From: Anaerofilum faecale | GTDB taxonomy: Bacteria > Bacillota > Clostridia > Oscillospirales > Ruminococcaceae | Direction of reading: 5' to 3' | Length of the DNA stretch: 64,000 nucleotides | Assembly: GCA_019114265.1 (NCBI GenBank) | Contig: DXFV01000008.1 | Location: forward strand, 62,001-126,000 | In this document: one piece after another, positions 7,583 through 14,612 of the stretch | How the letters are laid out: each line of letters begins with the position of its first letter | Numbering within the stretch: the first letter of the stretch is position 1 | Notes under the pieces: generated by a model | The model's input: the letters and a program-made list of their open reading frames with translations, nothing else | What the model was told of the DNA's origin: nothing | Databases searched by the model: none | Translations under genes and position numbers: made by a program

Positions 7583-9154
7583 TCAGTTGCGCAGCCGGAA
7601 GGTGCGGGGCGCCAGACGGTACACCAGCACACAGGCCACCGCGCAGTACAGCGTGCAGAACAGGATGCAGCCCAGCCCAAACACAAGGGTGGGCACCCGC
7701 AGCCTCATGATGAAAAAGCAGACGAGATAGGTGCCCGACAACGCCAGCTGATAGACCGAGCTTTTCATTTCGGTGCCGGCGTTGTAGGGCTGCAGCAGAT
7801 AGTAGAGGGTGAGGTAGTGCACCGAGAAAAAGATGCTGAGCCCCACCAGCGAAACCAGGATGAGCGCAGATTCCGCCGCGCGGAAAGTCCCGTCTGAGGC
7901 GCAGAGGATGGCGGGCAGGCCCATCCCCAGCACCAGTGCCGGCGGCAGATTGATGCGCACGATCTCCCGCAATCGGATGGTGAACAGACGCAGCACCATG
8001 TCGGGCTGTTTGTAAAACGAATAGGTGAGCAGGCTGTGATCGCAGTTCATGAACAGCGCACGGGTGAACCCGGAACCGCGGTGCAGCACATAGATGATGA
8101 ATACGGAATAGGGCAGCGACTGGGTCAGGATGCGGCTGGCCGCCGCCGCGGCGTTCCGGCTCACCAGCACGGCGATGAGAGCGGCGCCCACAGCAACCAG
8201 ACAAACCACGGTGATGCGCAGCGAAGCGCGCCACAGGATCTTGCGGTGCCGGCGCACGAACAGTTCGTTCAGGAACTCGAAGCCCTTTTTGCGGCTGGTG
8301 ATGGACAGGTCGGCGGAGATGGTGTTCCGGTCATAGCTGCGGGACGCCTCTTTTGCCCGGTCCAGCTGGTGCATGTTTTTGCTGATGAGATACTGGTACA
8401 TCTCGCGGTACATCCCGAACCGCGCCAGATAGGGCACGGCGCACACGCCACCCGCCACCATGCCGGCCATCGCCGCCTCCGACAGCCACACCGGCAGCGC
8501 GATGCCCAGCGCGGGCAGACCGTAGGCCAGCGCCAGCACCGCCAGCGCGACGGCCCACTGCACCTTGCCCAGCCCGGCCTCCAGCAGGGTCCGGTCGGTT
8601 TTCTGATAGCATCGCAGCGACAGCGCCGCCACCGCGGTTTTGACCCCGGCCGGAGCCAGCGCCGCCAGGACACAGGCCCACCCCGGCACGCCGCACGCGG
8701 TCCCCAGCAGCAGTGTGAAGGGCAGGAACCCCACCACCGTCTTTGCCATCGCGTAGCCGTACCGCAGCAGGGTGTACCGCTTTGCGTCCATCCGCATCAG
8801 CAGGATGGCGTAGTATTGCTCCCGCCCGGCGTCAAACATCGTGTTGTTCAGCGTGGACCCCATCAGGGTGAACAGCACCAGGATGTGCAGGAACACCGCG
8901 CGGGGGTCGGCTTGGCGGTAGAGGTAGCCAATGCCGCATACCATCGTGAAAAAATAGAGCGCCTTGCCCAGAAATACCAGCACGACCTCCCACACCGCCC
9001 CCAGCACCGCCGCCGCGGCTTTGGGCAGGCGCATGCGGTAGAGCCCCTCGGGCAGAAAGCGCCCCAGCACCGGAAACTGCCCGATGCCATACAGGATGGA
9101 ATTGATGCGGTAGCTGCTTTTCAGGCGCAGCATGATGCGGAGCGTTTTATCCAT
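7583..9154 (-). CDS. ABC exporter permease, multi-spanning
   Basis: A 523-residue membrane protein with about 10-12 hydrophobic helices and basic loops (FVRRHRKILWRASLRITVV). No named motif is recognisable beyond the general look of large ABC-2-type permeases paired with a separate ATPase. Its start overlaps the ATPase stop by 8 nt (9147-9154), strong evidence that the two are translated together and form one transporter. Substrate unknown; such HTH/ATPase/permease sets often move antimicrobial peptides or lipids, which here is only inference. The start MDKTLRIMLRLKSSYR is chosen for the overlap; upstream residues in frame are the shadow of the ATPase gene. Confidence 0.75.
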   Translation of the reverse strand: MDKTLRIMLRLKSSYRINSILYGIGQFPVLGRFLPEGLYRMRLPKAAAAVLGAVWEVVLVFLGKALYFFTMVCGIGYLYRQADPRAVFLHILVLFTLMGSTLNNTMFDAGREQYYAILLMRMDAKRYTLLRYGYAMAKTVVGFLPFTLLLGTACGVPGWACVLAALAPAGVKTAVAALSLRCYQKTDRTLLEAGLGKVQWAVALAVLALAYGLPALGIALPVWLSEAAMAGMVAGGVCAVPYLARFGMYREMYQYLISKNMHQLDRAKEASRSYDRNTISADLSITSRKKGFEFLNELFVRRHRKILWRASLRITVVCLVAVGAALIAVLVSRNAAAAASRILTQSLPYSVFIIYVLHRGSGFTRALFMNCDHSLLTYSFYKQPDMVLRLFTIRLREIVRINLPPALVLGMGLPAILCASDGTFRAAESALILVSLVGLSIFFSVHYLTLYYLLQPYNAGTEMKSSVYQLALSGTYLVCFFIMRLRVPTLVFGLGCILFCTLYCAVACVLVYRLAPRTFRLRN

Positions 9155-9848
9155 CGTCTTCCTCCCGCAGCGCGGCGATGATCCGCTGTCGCAGGTCGGC
9201 GCTGTCCAGATCGGCACGATCCACCCGCTCCAGCTCGCCGTGGCCAAGCAGCACGATCTCGTCGCACAGGTCCAGCGCAAGGTCGAGGATGTGGGTGGAG
9301 AGGATGGTCACCCGCCCGGCCTTCAGGCTGCGCAGCAGCTGCTTCATCTCCTCAGACACCACCACGTCCAGCGAGGTGAGCGGTTCGTCCAGCAGCAGGA
9401 CGTTCGGCTGTGCCAGAATGTTCACCAGCATCTGCATTTTGTTCTTCATACCGTGGGAAAAATCCTTCATCAGCCGGTCGCGGTCCTCCGGCGCGATGTG
9501 CACGATCTCAAAGCATTCGTCCAGCCCGCCCGGCACACAGCAGCCGTTGATCTCCACGAAAAATTTCAAGAACTCCCGCGCTGTCAGGAATTCCGGCACT
9601 GTGGGGGTGGACAGCACATACCCGATGTCGGCCGCCTTCAGCGGGCGGCGCTGCCCGTCCTCCTCCAGCCAGAAGGTCCCGGCGTCGCTCTTGATGTCGT
9701 GGTTCAAACAGTTGAACAGAGTGGTCTTGCCGGCGCCGTTGCGCCCCAAAAGTCCATAGATCTTTCCGCTCTCAAAGGCAAAATCCACATCCCGCAGCAC
9801 CTGCTTTTTGCCGTAGCTCTTCTGCAGGTGTTCGATCAAAAAACGCAT
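9147..9848 (-). CDS. ABC transporter ATP-binding protein
   Basis: A 233-residue ATPase. Walker A is GRNGAGKT (35-42), the signature loop is FSHGMKNKMQ, Walker B is NVLLLDEPLTSLD and the switch histidine is in ILSTHI. The degenerate signature (FSHGM rather than LSGGQ) is common in exporters of the bacteriocin/DrrA-like class. ATP hydrolysis would power the permease encoded downstream, whose start overlaps this stop. The ATG at 9848 is preferred, with GGGAGGGG 6 nt upstream, over an in-frame GTG six codons earlier. The preceding membrane-protein gene ends 14 nt upstream. Confidence 0.88.
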   Translation of the reverse strand: MRFLIEHLQKSYGKKQVLRDVDFAFESGKIYGLLGRNGAGKTTLFNCLNHDIKSDAGTFWLEEDGQRRPLKAADIGYVLSTPTVPEFLTAREFLKFFVEINGCCVPGGLDECFEIVHIAPEDRDRLMKDFSHGMKNKMQMLVNILAQPNVLLLDEPLTSLDVVVSEEMKQLLRSLKAGRVTILSTHILDLALDLCDEIVLLGHGELERVDRADLDSADLRQRIIAALREEDDG

Positions 9849-9862
9849 CCCGCGCCCCTCCC

Positions 9863-10255
9863 TCACATCTTCTTATCCAGCAGATCGCTGATGACGATCA
9901 GAATCACCGGCTGCACCAGAATACACACGCCCATCACCACCGCCGGCAGCAGTTGGTCCAGCAGGATAAACAGCACGGCGGCCAGCCCCATCAAAACGGT
10001 GTTCACCATGTTGGCGATGTTGCCGGCCTTTTCCTTAATGGCGATGCTGCGCTCGTCCAGCACGGAAATGCGGTAGTCGCGGTCGGTTTTCATCATCTTG
10101 CCGTGCAGCAGCTGCACATAGCTCACCGCGAAAACCACCGCCGCCAGCACACACACGCCGGTGCGCACCGGTTCATTCAGCCCGCCGAAATAGCCGACCA
10201 GCGCCAGCACCGCCGCCGCCAGATACCCAACATACCAGATACGATCGCGTTTCAT
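9863..10255 (-). CDS. Small membrane protein, DUF2178-like
   Basis: A 130-residue protein with four hydrophobic segments (about 8-25, 32-50, 82-100, 102-124) and a cytoplasmic stretch TDRDYRISVLDERSIAIKEKAG between the second and third. The 'DER...I..KA' pattern is typical of the DUF2178-like proteins that sit beside small XRE regulators in Firmicutes. Function unknown. Its ATG overlaps the TGA of the HTH gene (ATGA at 10252-10255), so the two are translationally coupled; it may sense something at the membrane for the regulator, but that is a guess. Confidence 0.7.
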   Translation of the reverse strand: MKRDRIWYVGYLAAAVLALVGYFGGLNEPVRTGVCVLAAVVFAVSYVQLLHGKMMKTDRDYRISVLDERSIAIKEKAGNIANMVNTVLMGLAAVLFILLDQLLPAVVMGVCILVQPVILIVISDLLDKKM

Positions 10256-10455
10256 GGTTCCTCCTCCTCGTAGATGAAAATGTCCTCGATCCGCATGCCA
10301 AAATACCGGGCGATCTTGAAGGCCAGGAGTATGGACGGATTGTACCGCCCGTTTTCCAGCGAGCCGATGGTCTGCCGCGATACCTCCAGCGCCTCGGCCA
10401 GCTGTTCCTGCCGGATGCCCCTGCTTTTGCGGATCTCTTCCAACCGGTTTTTCAC
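10252..10455 (-). CDS. XRE-family HTH regulator (Cro/CI-like, short)
   Basis: A 67-residue protein that is essentially one HTH_3 domain: LEEIRKSRGIRQEQLAEALEVSRQTIGSLENGRYNPS, with recognition helix SRQTIGSLE. It ends FGMRIEDIFIYEEEEP, the usual C-terminus of the YozG/ImmR-like mini-repressors. The GTG start at 10455 has GGAAGGAGG just upstream; no ATG is available at this position. It heads the operon HTH-membrane protein-ABC-cutC and lies 20 nt downstream of a perfect inverted repeat (10475-10492) and a second partial copy over the -35 box, so I infer that it represses its own operon. Confidence 0.88.
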   Translation of the reverse strand: MKNRLEEIRKSRGIRQEQLAEALEVSRQTIGSLENGRYNPSILLAFKIARYFGMRIEDIFIYEEEEP

Positions 10456-10474
10456 ACGGAGCCTCCTTCCTGGA

Positions 10475-10492
10475 TGGAAAGTGTGCTTTCCA
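10475..10492 (-). promoter_or_regulatory. Operator O2 of the HTH-ABC operon
   Basis: Perfect inverted repeat TGGAAAG-N4-CTTTCCA placed just downstream of the -10 box, across the expected transcription start. Size and position fit an XRE dimer acting as roadblock. Confidence 0.7.
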
Positions 10493-10499
10493 TATCTCC

Positions 10500-10527
10500 A
10501 GTATAGCAGGCCGGGGACAAATGTCAA
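10500..10527 (-). promoter_or_regulatory. Sigma-A promoter of the HTH-ABC-cutC operon
   Basis: Minus strand: TTGACA (10527-10522), 16-nt spacer, TATACT (10505-10500), about 45 nt before the GTG start. Confidence 0.82.
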
Positions 10528-10539
10528 GCACGCTTTCCA
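10526..10539 (-). promoter_or_regulatory. Operator O1 (partial copy) overlapping the -35 box
   Basis: Minus strand TGGAAAGCGTGCTT repeats the left half and centre of O2 (TGGAAAGCACACTT), with the right half degenerate where it enters the TTGACA box. Two sites flanking one promoter support cooperative self-repression. Confidence 0.5.
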
Positions 10540-10593
10540 TTTTTCTGCAAAAAGACCGGCCATCCGTTTGCAGGACGGCCGGCCGAAAAGCGG

Positions 10594-11055
10594 TCAGGGG
10601 AGGGTGTGCAGGTCAAAGCGGTACACTTTGGCAAAGCGTTTTCCCTCGGCATACATTTCGTTGTCCTCGGGGATGGGGGCGATTTCCACAAACTGCCCGC
10701 CCGCGATCTCGCAGGTGCGGGCCGAGGCGATGTTGTCGGGCATACAGGTGATGATGAGAAAGTCCATCCCGTGCTTGCGCGCCAGCCGGAACAGCAGCGC
10801 GCAGGCTTTGGCGGCGTAGTGATGGCCGCGGTGCTCGGGCTCCACCGCATAGCCGATGTTGCCGCCGATGCAGGTCTTTTCGTTGTGGCCCACCCGCAGG
10901 TCGCAGTGCCCGGCCACCGTGCCGTCCGGCAGACAGATGTCGAAGTAATAGGCGGGCACCCAGTTCTTTTCGGGCTGTGCCTCGCAGGTGCGCAGCAGCT
11001 TCAGAACGATCTCGCCGTCTTTCAGATCCTGTGTGTCAAAAAACATCCGTTTCAC
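10594..11055 (-). CDS. GNAT-family N-acetyltransferase
   Basis: A 153-residue protein of the GNAT fold. The acetyl-CoA-binding motif A is in NIGYAVEPEHRGHHYAAKACALLFRLA (the RGHHYA loop corresponds to R/Q-x-x-G-x-A), with beta-bulge NIGY before it and SARTCEIAGGQFVE later, as in RimJ-like ribosomal or small-molecule acetyltransferases. Substrate not predictable. It is transcribed alone from its own promoter (11079-11107), which overlaps the tail of the ZIP gene. The ATG at 11055 follows GAGGTG. Confidence 0.85.
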   Translation of the reverse strand: MKRMFFDTQDLKDGEIVLKLLRTCEAQPEKNWVPAYYFDICLPDGTVAGHCDLRVGHNEKTCIGGNIGYAVEPEHRGHHYAAKACALLFRLARKHGMDFLIITCMPDNIASARTCEIAGGQFVEIAPIPEDNEMYAEGKRFAKVYRFDLHTLP

Positions 11056-11078
11056 CTCGCAGCGTATATTTTACTGCA

Positions 11079-11107
11079 AATATAGCACAGAGGAAGTGGA
11101 AATGCAA
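11079..11107 (-). promoter_or_regulatory. Sigma-A promoter of the acetyltransferase gene
   Basis: Minus strand: TTGCAT (11107-11102), 17-nt spacer, TATATT (11084-11079), 24 nt before the start codon. Confidence 0.65.
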
Positions 11108-11905
11108 TCACAAAAACAGCAGCAGGCTCACCGCCATCACCGCCATGCCGCCGATCAGCCCGTACAGCGACAGGTGGTGTTCGCCATACTCGCGGGCCGC
11201 GGGCAGCAGCTCGTCGAACGAGATGAACACCATGATGCCGGCCACCCCGGCAAACACGCATCCAAACACCACATCGTTCATCACCGGCATCAGCACCAGC
11301 CAGCCGATCACCGCGCCCAGCGGTTCGGCCAATCCGGAGAGGAAGGAGTACAAAAACGCCTTTTTGCGGGACCCGGTGGCCTGATAGATGGGCACCGACA
11401 CCGCGATGCCTTCCGGGATGTTGTGGAGGGCGATGGCGGCCACGATGGGGATGGCCAGACCGGGCTGCTGCAGGGCCGAGACGAAGGTGGCCAGTCCCTC
11501 GGGGAAATTGTGGATGGCGATGGCCAGCGCGGTGAACACGCCCATGCGCATCAGCTTTCCCTTGGCGGGGGAAGAGGCCTGTTCCACCGCGCGCACCTCG
11601 TGCGGGTTTTCATAGGAGGGGATCAGCTTGTCGATCAGGGCGATCACCAGCATCCCGCCAAAAAAGGCGGCCGCCGTCGCCCATCCTCCGCCCCGTCTGC
11701 CCAGCTCGGCGGAGAGGGTGGCCTGTGCCTGTGTCAGGATCTCGGCCAGCGACACATAGATCATCACGCCCGCCGAAAAGCCAAGGCTGATGGAGAGGAA
11801 CCGTTTGTTCGTGCGCCGCGCCGCAAAAGCGATGCCGCTCCCGATGCCGGTGCTCAAGCCGGCCAGCAGTGTCAGCAGCAGGGCGGCGGAAGTGTTGGGA
11901 TGCAT
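11108..11905 (-). CDS. ZIP-family divalent metal transporter
   Basis: A 265-residue integral membrane protein with about eight hydrophobic helices. The metal-binding signatures of ZIP/ZupT transporters are present in helices 4 and 5: AIHNFPEG and ALHNIPEG. ZupT-type proteins import Zn2+, Mn2+, Fe2+ or related ions. The charged loop between helices 3 and 4 (SYENPHEVRAVEQASSPAKGK) is poor in histidine. AGGAGGT lies 8 nt before the ATG. It is expressed alone from a strong promoter with a dyad element at the transcription start (11921-11943), suggesting metal-dependent repression. Confidence 0.9.
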   Translation of the reverse strand: MHPNTSAALLLTLLAGLSTGIGSGIAFAARRTNKRFLSISLGFSAGVMIYVSLAEILTQAQATLSAELGRRGGGWATAAAFFGGMLVIALIDKLIPSYENPHEVRAVEQASSPAKGKLMRMGVFTALAIAIHNFPEGLATFVSALQQPGLAIPIVAAIALHNIPEGIAVSVPIYQATGSRKKAFLYSFLSGLAEPLGAVIGWLVLMPVMNDVVFGCVFAGVAGIMVFISFDELLPAAREYGEHHLSLYGLIGGMAVMAVSLLLFL

Positions 11906-11920
11906 ACAATACCTCCTTTG

Positions 11921-11943
11921 TTATTGATATAAAGTATCGTTAA
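11921..11943. promoter_or_regulatory. Candidate metal-regulator operator upstream of the ZIP gene
   Basis: The dyad TTAnnGATAnnnnnTATCnnTAA, 14 of 23 positions symmetric, lies immediately downstream of the -10 box of the ZIP promoter. Its form resembles sites of DtxR/MntR-type repressors. No regulator gene is adjacent, so the assignment is inference. Confidence 0.42.
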
Positions 11944-11947
11944 TGAA

Positions 11948-11976
11948 ACTATACCATCCTTTTTCCCGTCTGTCAA
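11948..11976 (-). promoter_or_regulatory. Sigma-A promoter of the ZIP transporter gene
   Basis: Minus strand: TTGACA (11976-11971), 17-nt spacer, TATAGT (11953-11948). Confidence 0.8.
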
Positions 11977-11992
11977 GCGGGCGGATTCCGCC

Positions 11993-12022
11993 TTGACGTA
12001 CCGCGGCACGGCGTGCTACTAT
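11993..12022 (+). promoter_or_regulatory. Sigma-A promoter of the MBOAT operon
   Basis: TTGACG (11993-11998), 18-nt spacer, TACTAT (12017-12022); divergent from the ZIP promoter, about 70 nt before the MBOAT start. Confidence 0.6.
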
Positions 12023-12094
12023 TAAAGTCAGTCTGCGTGTAGGGGCCAAAAGGCCTTTGCGCGCGCTATCAAAACAGAGGGAGAGCTTTTCTGT

Positions 12095-13567
12095 ATGCTG
12101 TTCAATTCCTGGCAGTACGCCCTGTTCCTTCCCGCGGTGGCAGCGGGATACTATCTGCTTCCCCATCGGCTGCGGTGGGTGCTGCTGCTGGCGGCCAGCT
12201 ACTATTTTTATATGAGCTGGAACCCGAAGCTGGTGTTCCTGATCCTGTTCACCACCGCCACCAGCTATCTGGCGGCCCTGGGCGTGCAGCGCGCCGGGAC
12301 CCAGACCGGCCGCCGCCTCTGCCTCGCAGCGGGGGTCGGCCTGAGCCTGCTGTGCCTGTTCTTTTTCAAATACTTCAACTTTTTCAGCCAGAGCGTCACG
12401 GCCTTTCTGCGGTCGATCTCGCTGCCGGTGGGCGACTTCACCCTGCAGGTGATGCTGCCGGTGGGGATCAGCTTCTACACCTTCCAGACGCTCAGCTATG
12501 TCATCGACGTCTACCGCGGCCAGATGAAAGCGGAGCGCCATTTCGGCATCTATGCGCTGTATGTCAGCTTCTTTCCGCAGCTGGTGGCGGGCCCCATCGA
12601 GCGCGCCGTCACCCTGCTGCCGCAGTTCCGCCAGCGCCATACCCCCAACTGGGACGGCATCTCCTACGGCTGCCACCAGATCGCATGGGGGCTGTTCAAA
12701 AAGGTGGTGGTGGCCGACACGGCGGCCGTCTATGTCAACCGCGTGTACGGGGATCTGAACGGATGCGGCCCGATGGCCTATGTCATCGCCACCCTGCTGT
12801 TTGCCTTCCAGATCTACTGCGACTTCTCCGGCTATTCCGACATCGCGCTGGGAAGCGCCCGCCTGCTGGGCTTCCGGCTGATGCAGAATTTCAACTGCCC
12901 CTATCTCTCTGCCAGCATCAAGGAATTCTGGCGGCGGTGGCACATTTCGCTCTCCACCTGGTTCCAGGACTATGTATACATCCCGCTGGGCGGCAGCCGG
13001 TGCGGGCGCGCCCGGCATCTGCGCAACCTGTTCCTCACCTTTCTGGTCAGCGGCCTGTGGCACGGCGCGGAGTGGACCTTCGTGATCTGGGGCGGCCTGT
13101 TCGGGCTGTTCAGCATGGCCGAGGTCTTTCTGCTGCCCCGGCTGGACCGCTGGCAGAGATCGCTGTCCGTGGGCGCTGCGCGCGCGGTGACGGCGGTGCG
13201 CTGGCTGGTGTGTTTTGGCCTGGTGTGCCTGTGCTGGGTGTTCTTCCGGGCCGACACCCTGTCCGACGCGCTGCTCATCCTGCGCCGCCTTCCGTGGGCG
13301 CTCAGCGCGCCGGTGCAGGGCGTGACGGTCGCGCTCCAGACGATGGGCCTTGTCGGCGGTTCGCTGGTGTTCCTGCTGGCGGCGCTGGCGCTGCTGATCG
13401 GGCACGATCTGGTGCAGCGCCTGTACGGCGACCCCATCCGCCTGCTGCAGCGCCAGAAAGCGCCGGTGCGCTGGCTGGTGCGGTATGCGGTCTGCCTGGC
13501 CGTGCTGCTGACAGCCCTCACACTGCCCGAGGGCGTGGCGGTGGAGTTTATCTATTTCCAGTTCTGA
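12095..13567 (+). CDS. MBOAT-family O-acyltransferase (AlgI/DltB-like)
   Basis: A 490-residue polytopic membrane protein of the MBOAT family. Signatures are LPVGISFYTFQTLSYVIDVYRG, FPQLVAGPIERA, IKEFWRRWHISLSTWFQDYVYIPLGG and SGLWHGAEWTFVIWGG. The two conserved histidines fall at H283 (RRWHISL) and H323 (LWHGAEW, catalytic). AlgI/DltB relatives move acyl groups across the membrane onto an extracellular polymer: acetyl on polysaccharide, or D-alanyl on teichoic acid. No dltA or dltC is nearby, which argues for O-acetylation of a polysaccharide, though this is not proven. It is followed 13 nt later by an SGNH-like gene, the usual partner. GGGAGAG precedes the ATG. Confidence 0.92.
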   Translation: MLFNSWQYALFLPAVAAGYYLLPHRLRWVLLLAASYYFYMSWNPKLVFLILFTTATSYLAALGVQRAGTQTGRRLCLAAGVGLSLLCLFFFKYFNFFSQSVTAFLRSISLPVGDFTLQVMLPVGISFYTFQTLSYVIDVYRGQMKAERHFGIYALYVSFFPQLVAGPIERAVTLLPQFRQRHTPNWDGISYGCHQIAWGLFKKVVVADTAAVYVNRVYGDLNGCGPMAYVIATLLFAFQIYCDFSGYSDIALGSARLLGFRLMQNFNCPYLSASIKEFWRRWHISLSTWFQDYVYIPLGGSRCGRARHLRNLFLTFLVSGLWHGAEWTFVIWGGLFGLFSMAEVFLLPRLDRWQRSLSVGAARAVTAVRWLVCFGLVCLCWVFFRADTLSDALLILRRLPWALSAPVQGVTVALQTMGLVGGSLVFLLAALALLIGHDLVQRLYGDPIRLLQRQKAPVRWLVRYAVCLAVLLTALTLPEGVAVEFIYFQF

Positions 13568-13580
13568 GGGGAGCCGAGGG

Positions 13581-14528
13581 ATGAAAAAACGGTTTTTTGT
13601 GCGTCTGATCTGCTTTTTCCTGGCGCTGCTGGCGGTCCCGGCCGGATACTTTGCAGCGGTGCAGTCGCTGCCGGCCATGTTCCAGGGCAGCCTGATGGGG
13701 TCGGTGTATGTCAAGCAGCAGCTGGTGCAGAACACGCCCGGCAAGCGGGTGCTGGTGGTGGGCGGTTCCAGCGTGCCCTATTCCATCCAGTGTGAACAGG
13801 TGGCCGAAGAAGCCGGGATGCCCTGCATCGCGATGGGGGCAACGGCCTATCTGGGGCTGGAATACTACCTTGCCCTGATCGACGGCGAGCTGCATCCCGG
13901 CGATATCGTCGTCCTCGCGCCGGAATTCGCCATGCTGCAAAATGCGGTGAGCTATTCCACCACCTGGATGGCGGTGGAGAATTCGCCGTCGCTGCTGGCG
14001 GCGCTGCCGGTGTCCTACTGGCCGGGCATGGTGTCCTCTTATTATACATACAGCCGCCAGAAACTCGACCTGCTGCGCCAGAAGGGCGCGCCCGCGGCCA
14101 CCCCACAGGAGCAGTATGCCGCCTTTGGGTTCGGCCCGTGGGGCGACATCGTCACCGAGCGCGAGAGCATGCTGGAAAGCGGCTATGACAAAAACAATAT
14201 TCTCACGCTGGACGACAGCAGCCTGTCGGACGAGGTGGTCAAAGCGGTGCGCCGTTTTGCGAAACAGGCGCAGAAAGCGGGTGCGACGGTGGTGCTGACC
14301 TGGGCGCCGTTCGACGAGCTGGCCTACACCGGCGCCGCACAGCAGCTGGAGGAGTTCCAGACACAGCTGGAGTCCCGCACGGGCCTTCCCTATATCGGCC
14401 ACCTGGCCGACTGCATGCTGCCGGCCGAGCTGTTCTACGACAGCAACAACCACCTCACCACCGAGGGCGCCGCACTGCGCACCCGGATGCTGCTGGACGA
14501 TCTTGCGGAAAGCGGCATACTGCCCTGA
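13581..14528 (+). CDS. SGNH/DltD-like extracytoplasmic protein paired with MBOAT
   Basis: A 315-residue protein with an N-terminal membrane anchor (MKKRFFVRLICFFLALLAVPAGYFAA form) and an extracytoplasmic domain. VLVVGGSSVPYSIQCE near residue 60 matches the GDS-like block of the SGNH fold, with a serine nucleophile in GGSS, and DSNNHLTTEGA near the C-terminus supplies the D-x-x-H pair. Such proteins (AlgJ/AlgX, DltD, PatB) accept the acyl group from the MBOAT and place it on the polymer. This one is not close to any of these by eye, so the name is generic. It forms a two-gene operon with the MBOAT gene and ends at a strong terminator. Confidence 0.75.
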   Translation: MKKRFFVRLICFFLALLAVPAGYFAAVQSLPAMFQGSLMGSVYVKQQLVQNTPGKRVLVVGGSSVPYSIQCEQVAEEAGMPCIAMGATAYLGLEYYLALIDGELHPGDIVVLAPEFAMLQNAVSYSTTWMAVENSPSLLAALPVSYWPGMVSSYYTYSRQKLDLLRQKGAPAATPQEQYAAFGFGPWGDIVTERESMLESGYDKNNILTLDDSSLSDEVVKAVRRFAKQAQKAGATVVLTWAPFDELAYTGAAQQLEEFQTQLESRTGLPYIGHLADCMLPAELFYDSNNHLTTEGAALRTRMLLDDLAESGILP

Positions 14529-14545
14529 CGATTTTTGCGGAACAG

Positions 14546-14594
14546 AAAAACACGGAGCATCCTCCCGCAGCGGACAGGATGCTCCGTGTTTTTG
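14546..14594. terminator. Bidirectional terminator between converging operons
   Basis: AAAACACGGAGCATCCT pairs with AGGATGCTCCGTGTTTT; T-run on both strands. It ends the MBOAT operon (+) and the DNA-repair pair (-). Confidence 0.88.
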
Positions 14595-14612
14595 GGTATT
14601 GGCGAAAGCAGA

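Noticed and set aside
11921..13744. Long minus-strand frame (607 codons) opposite the MBOAT gene
   Set aside because: Antisense shadow of a strongly conserved membrane acyltransferase; no family motif and unusual Gln/His/Arg-rich composition.
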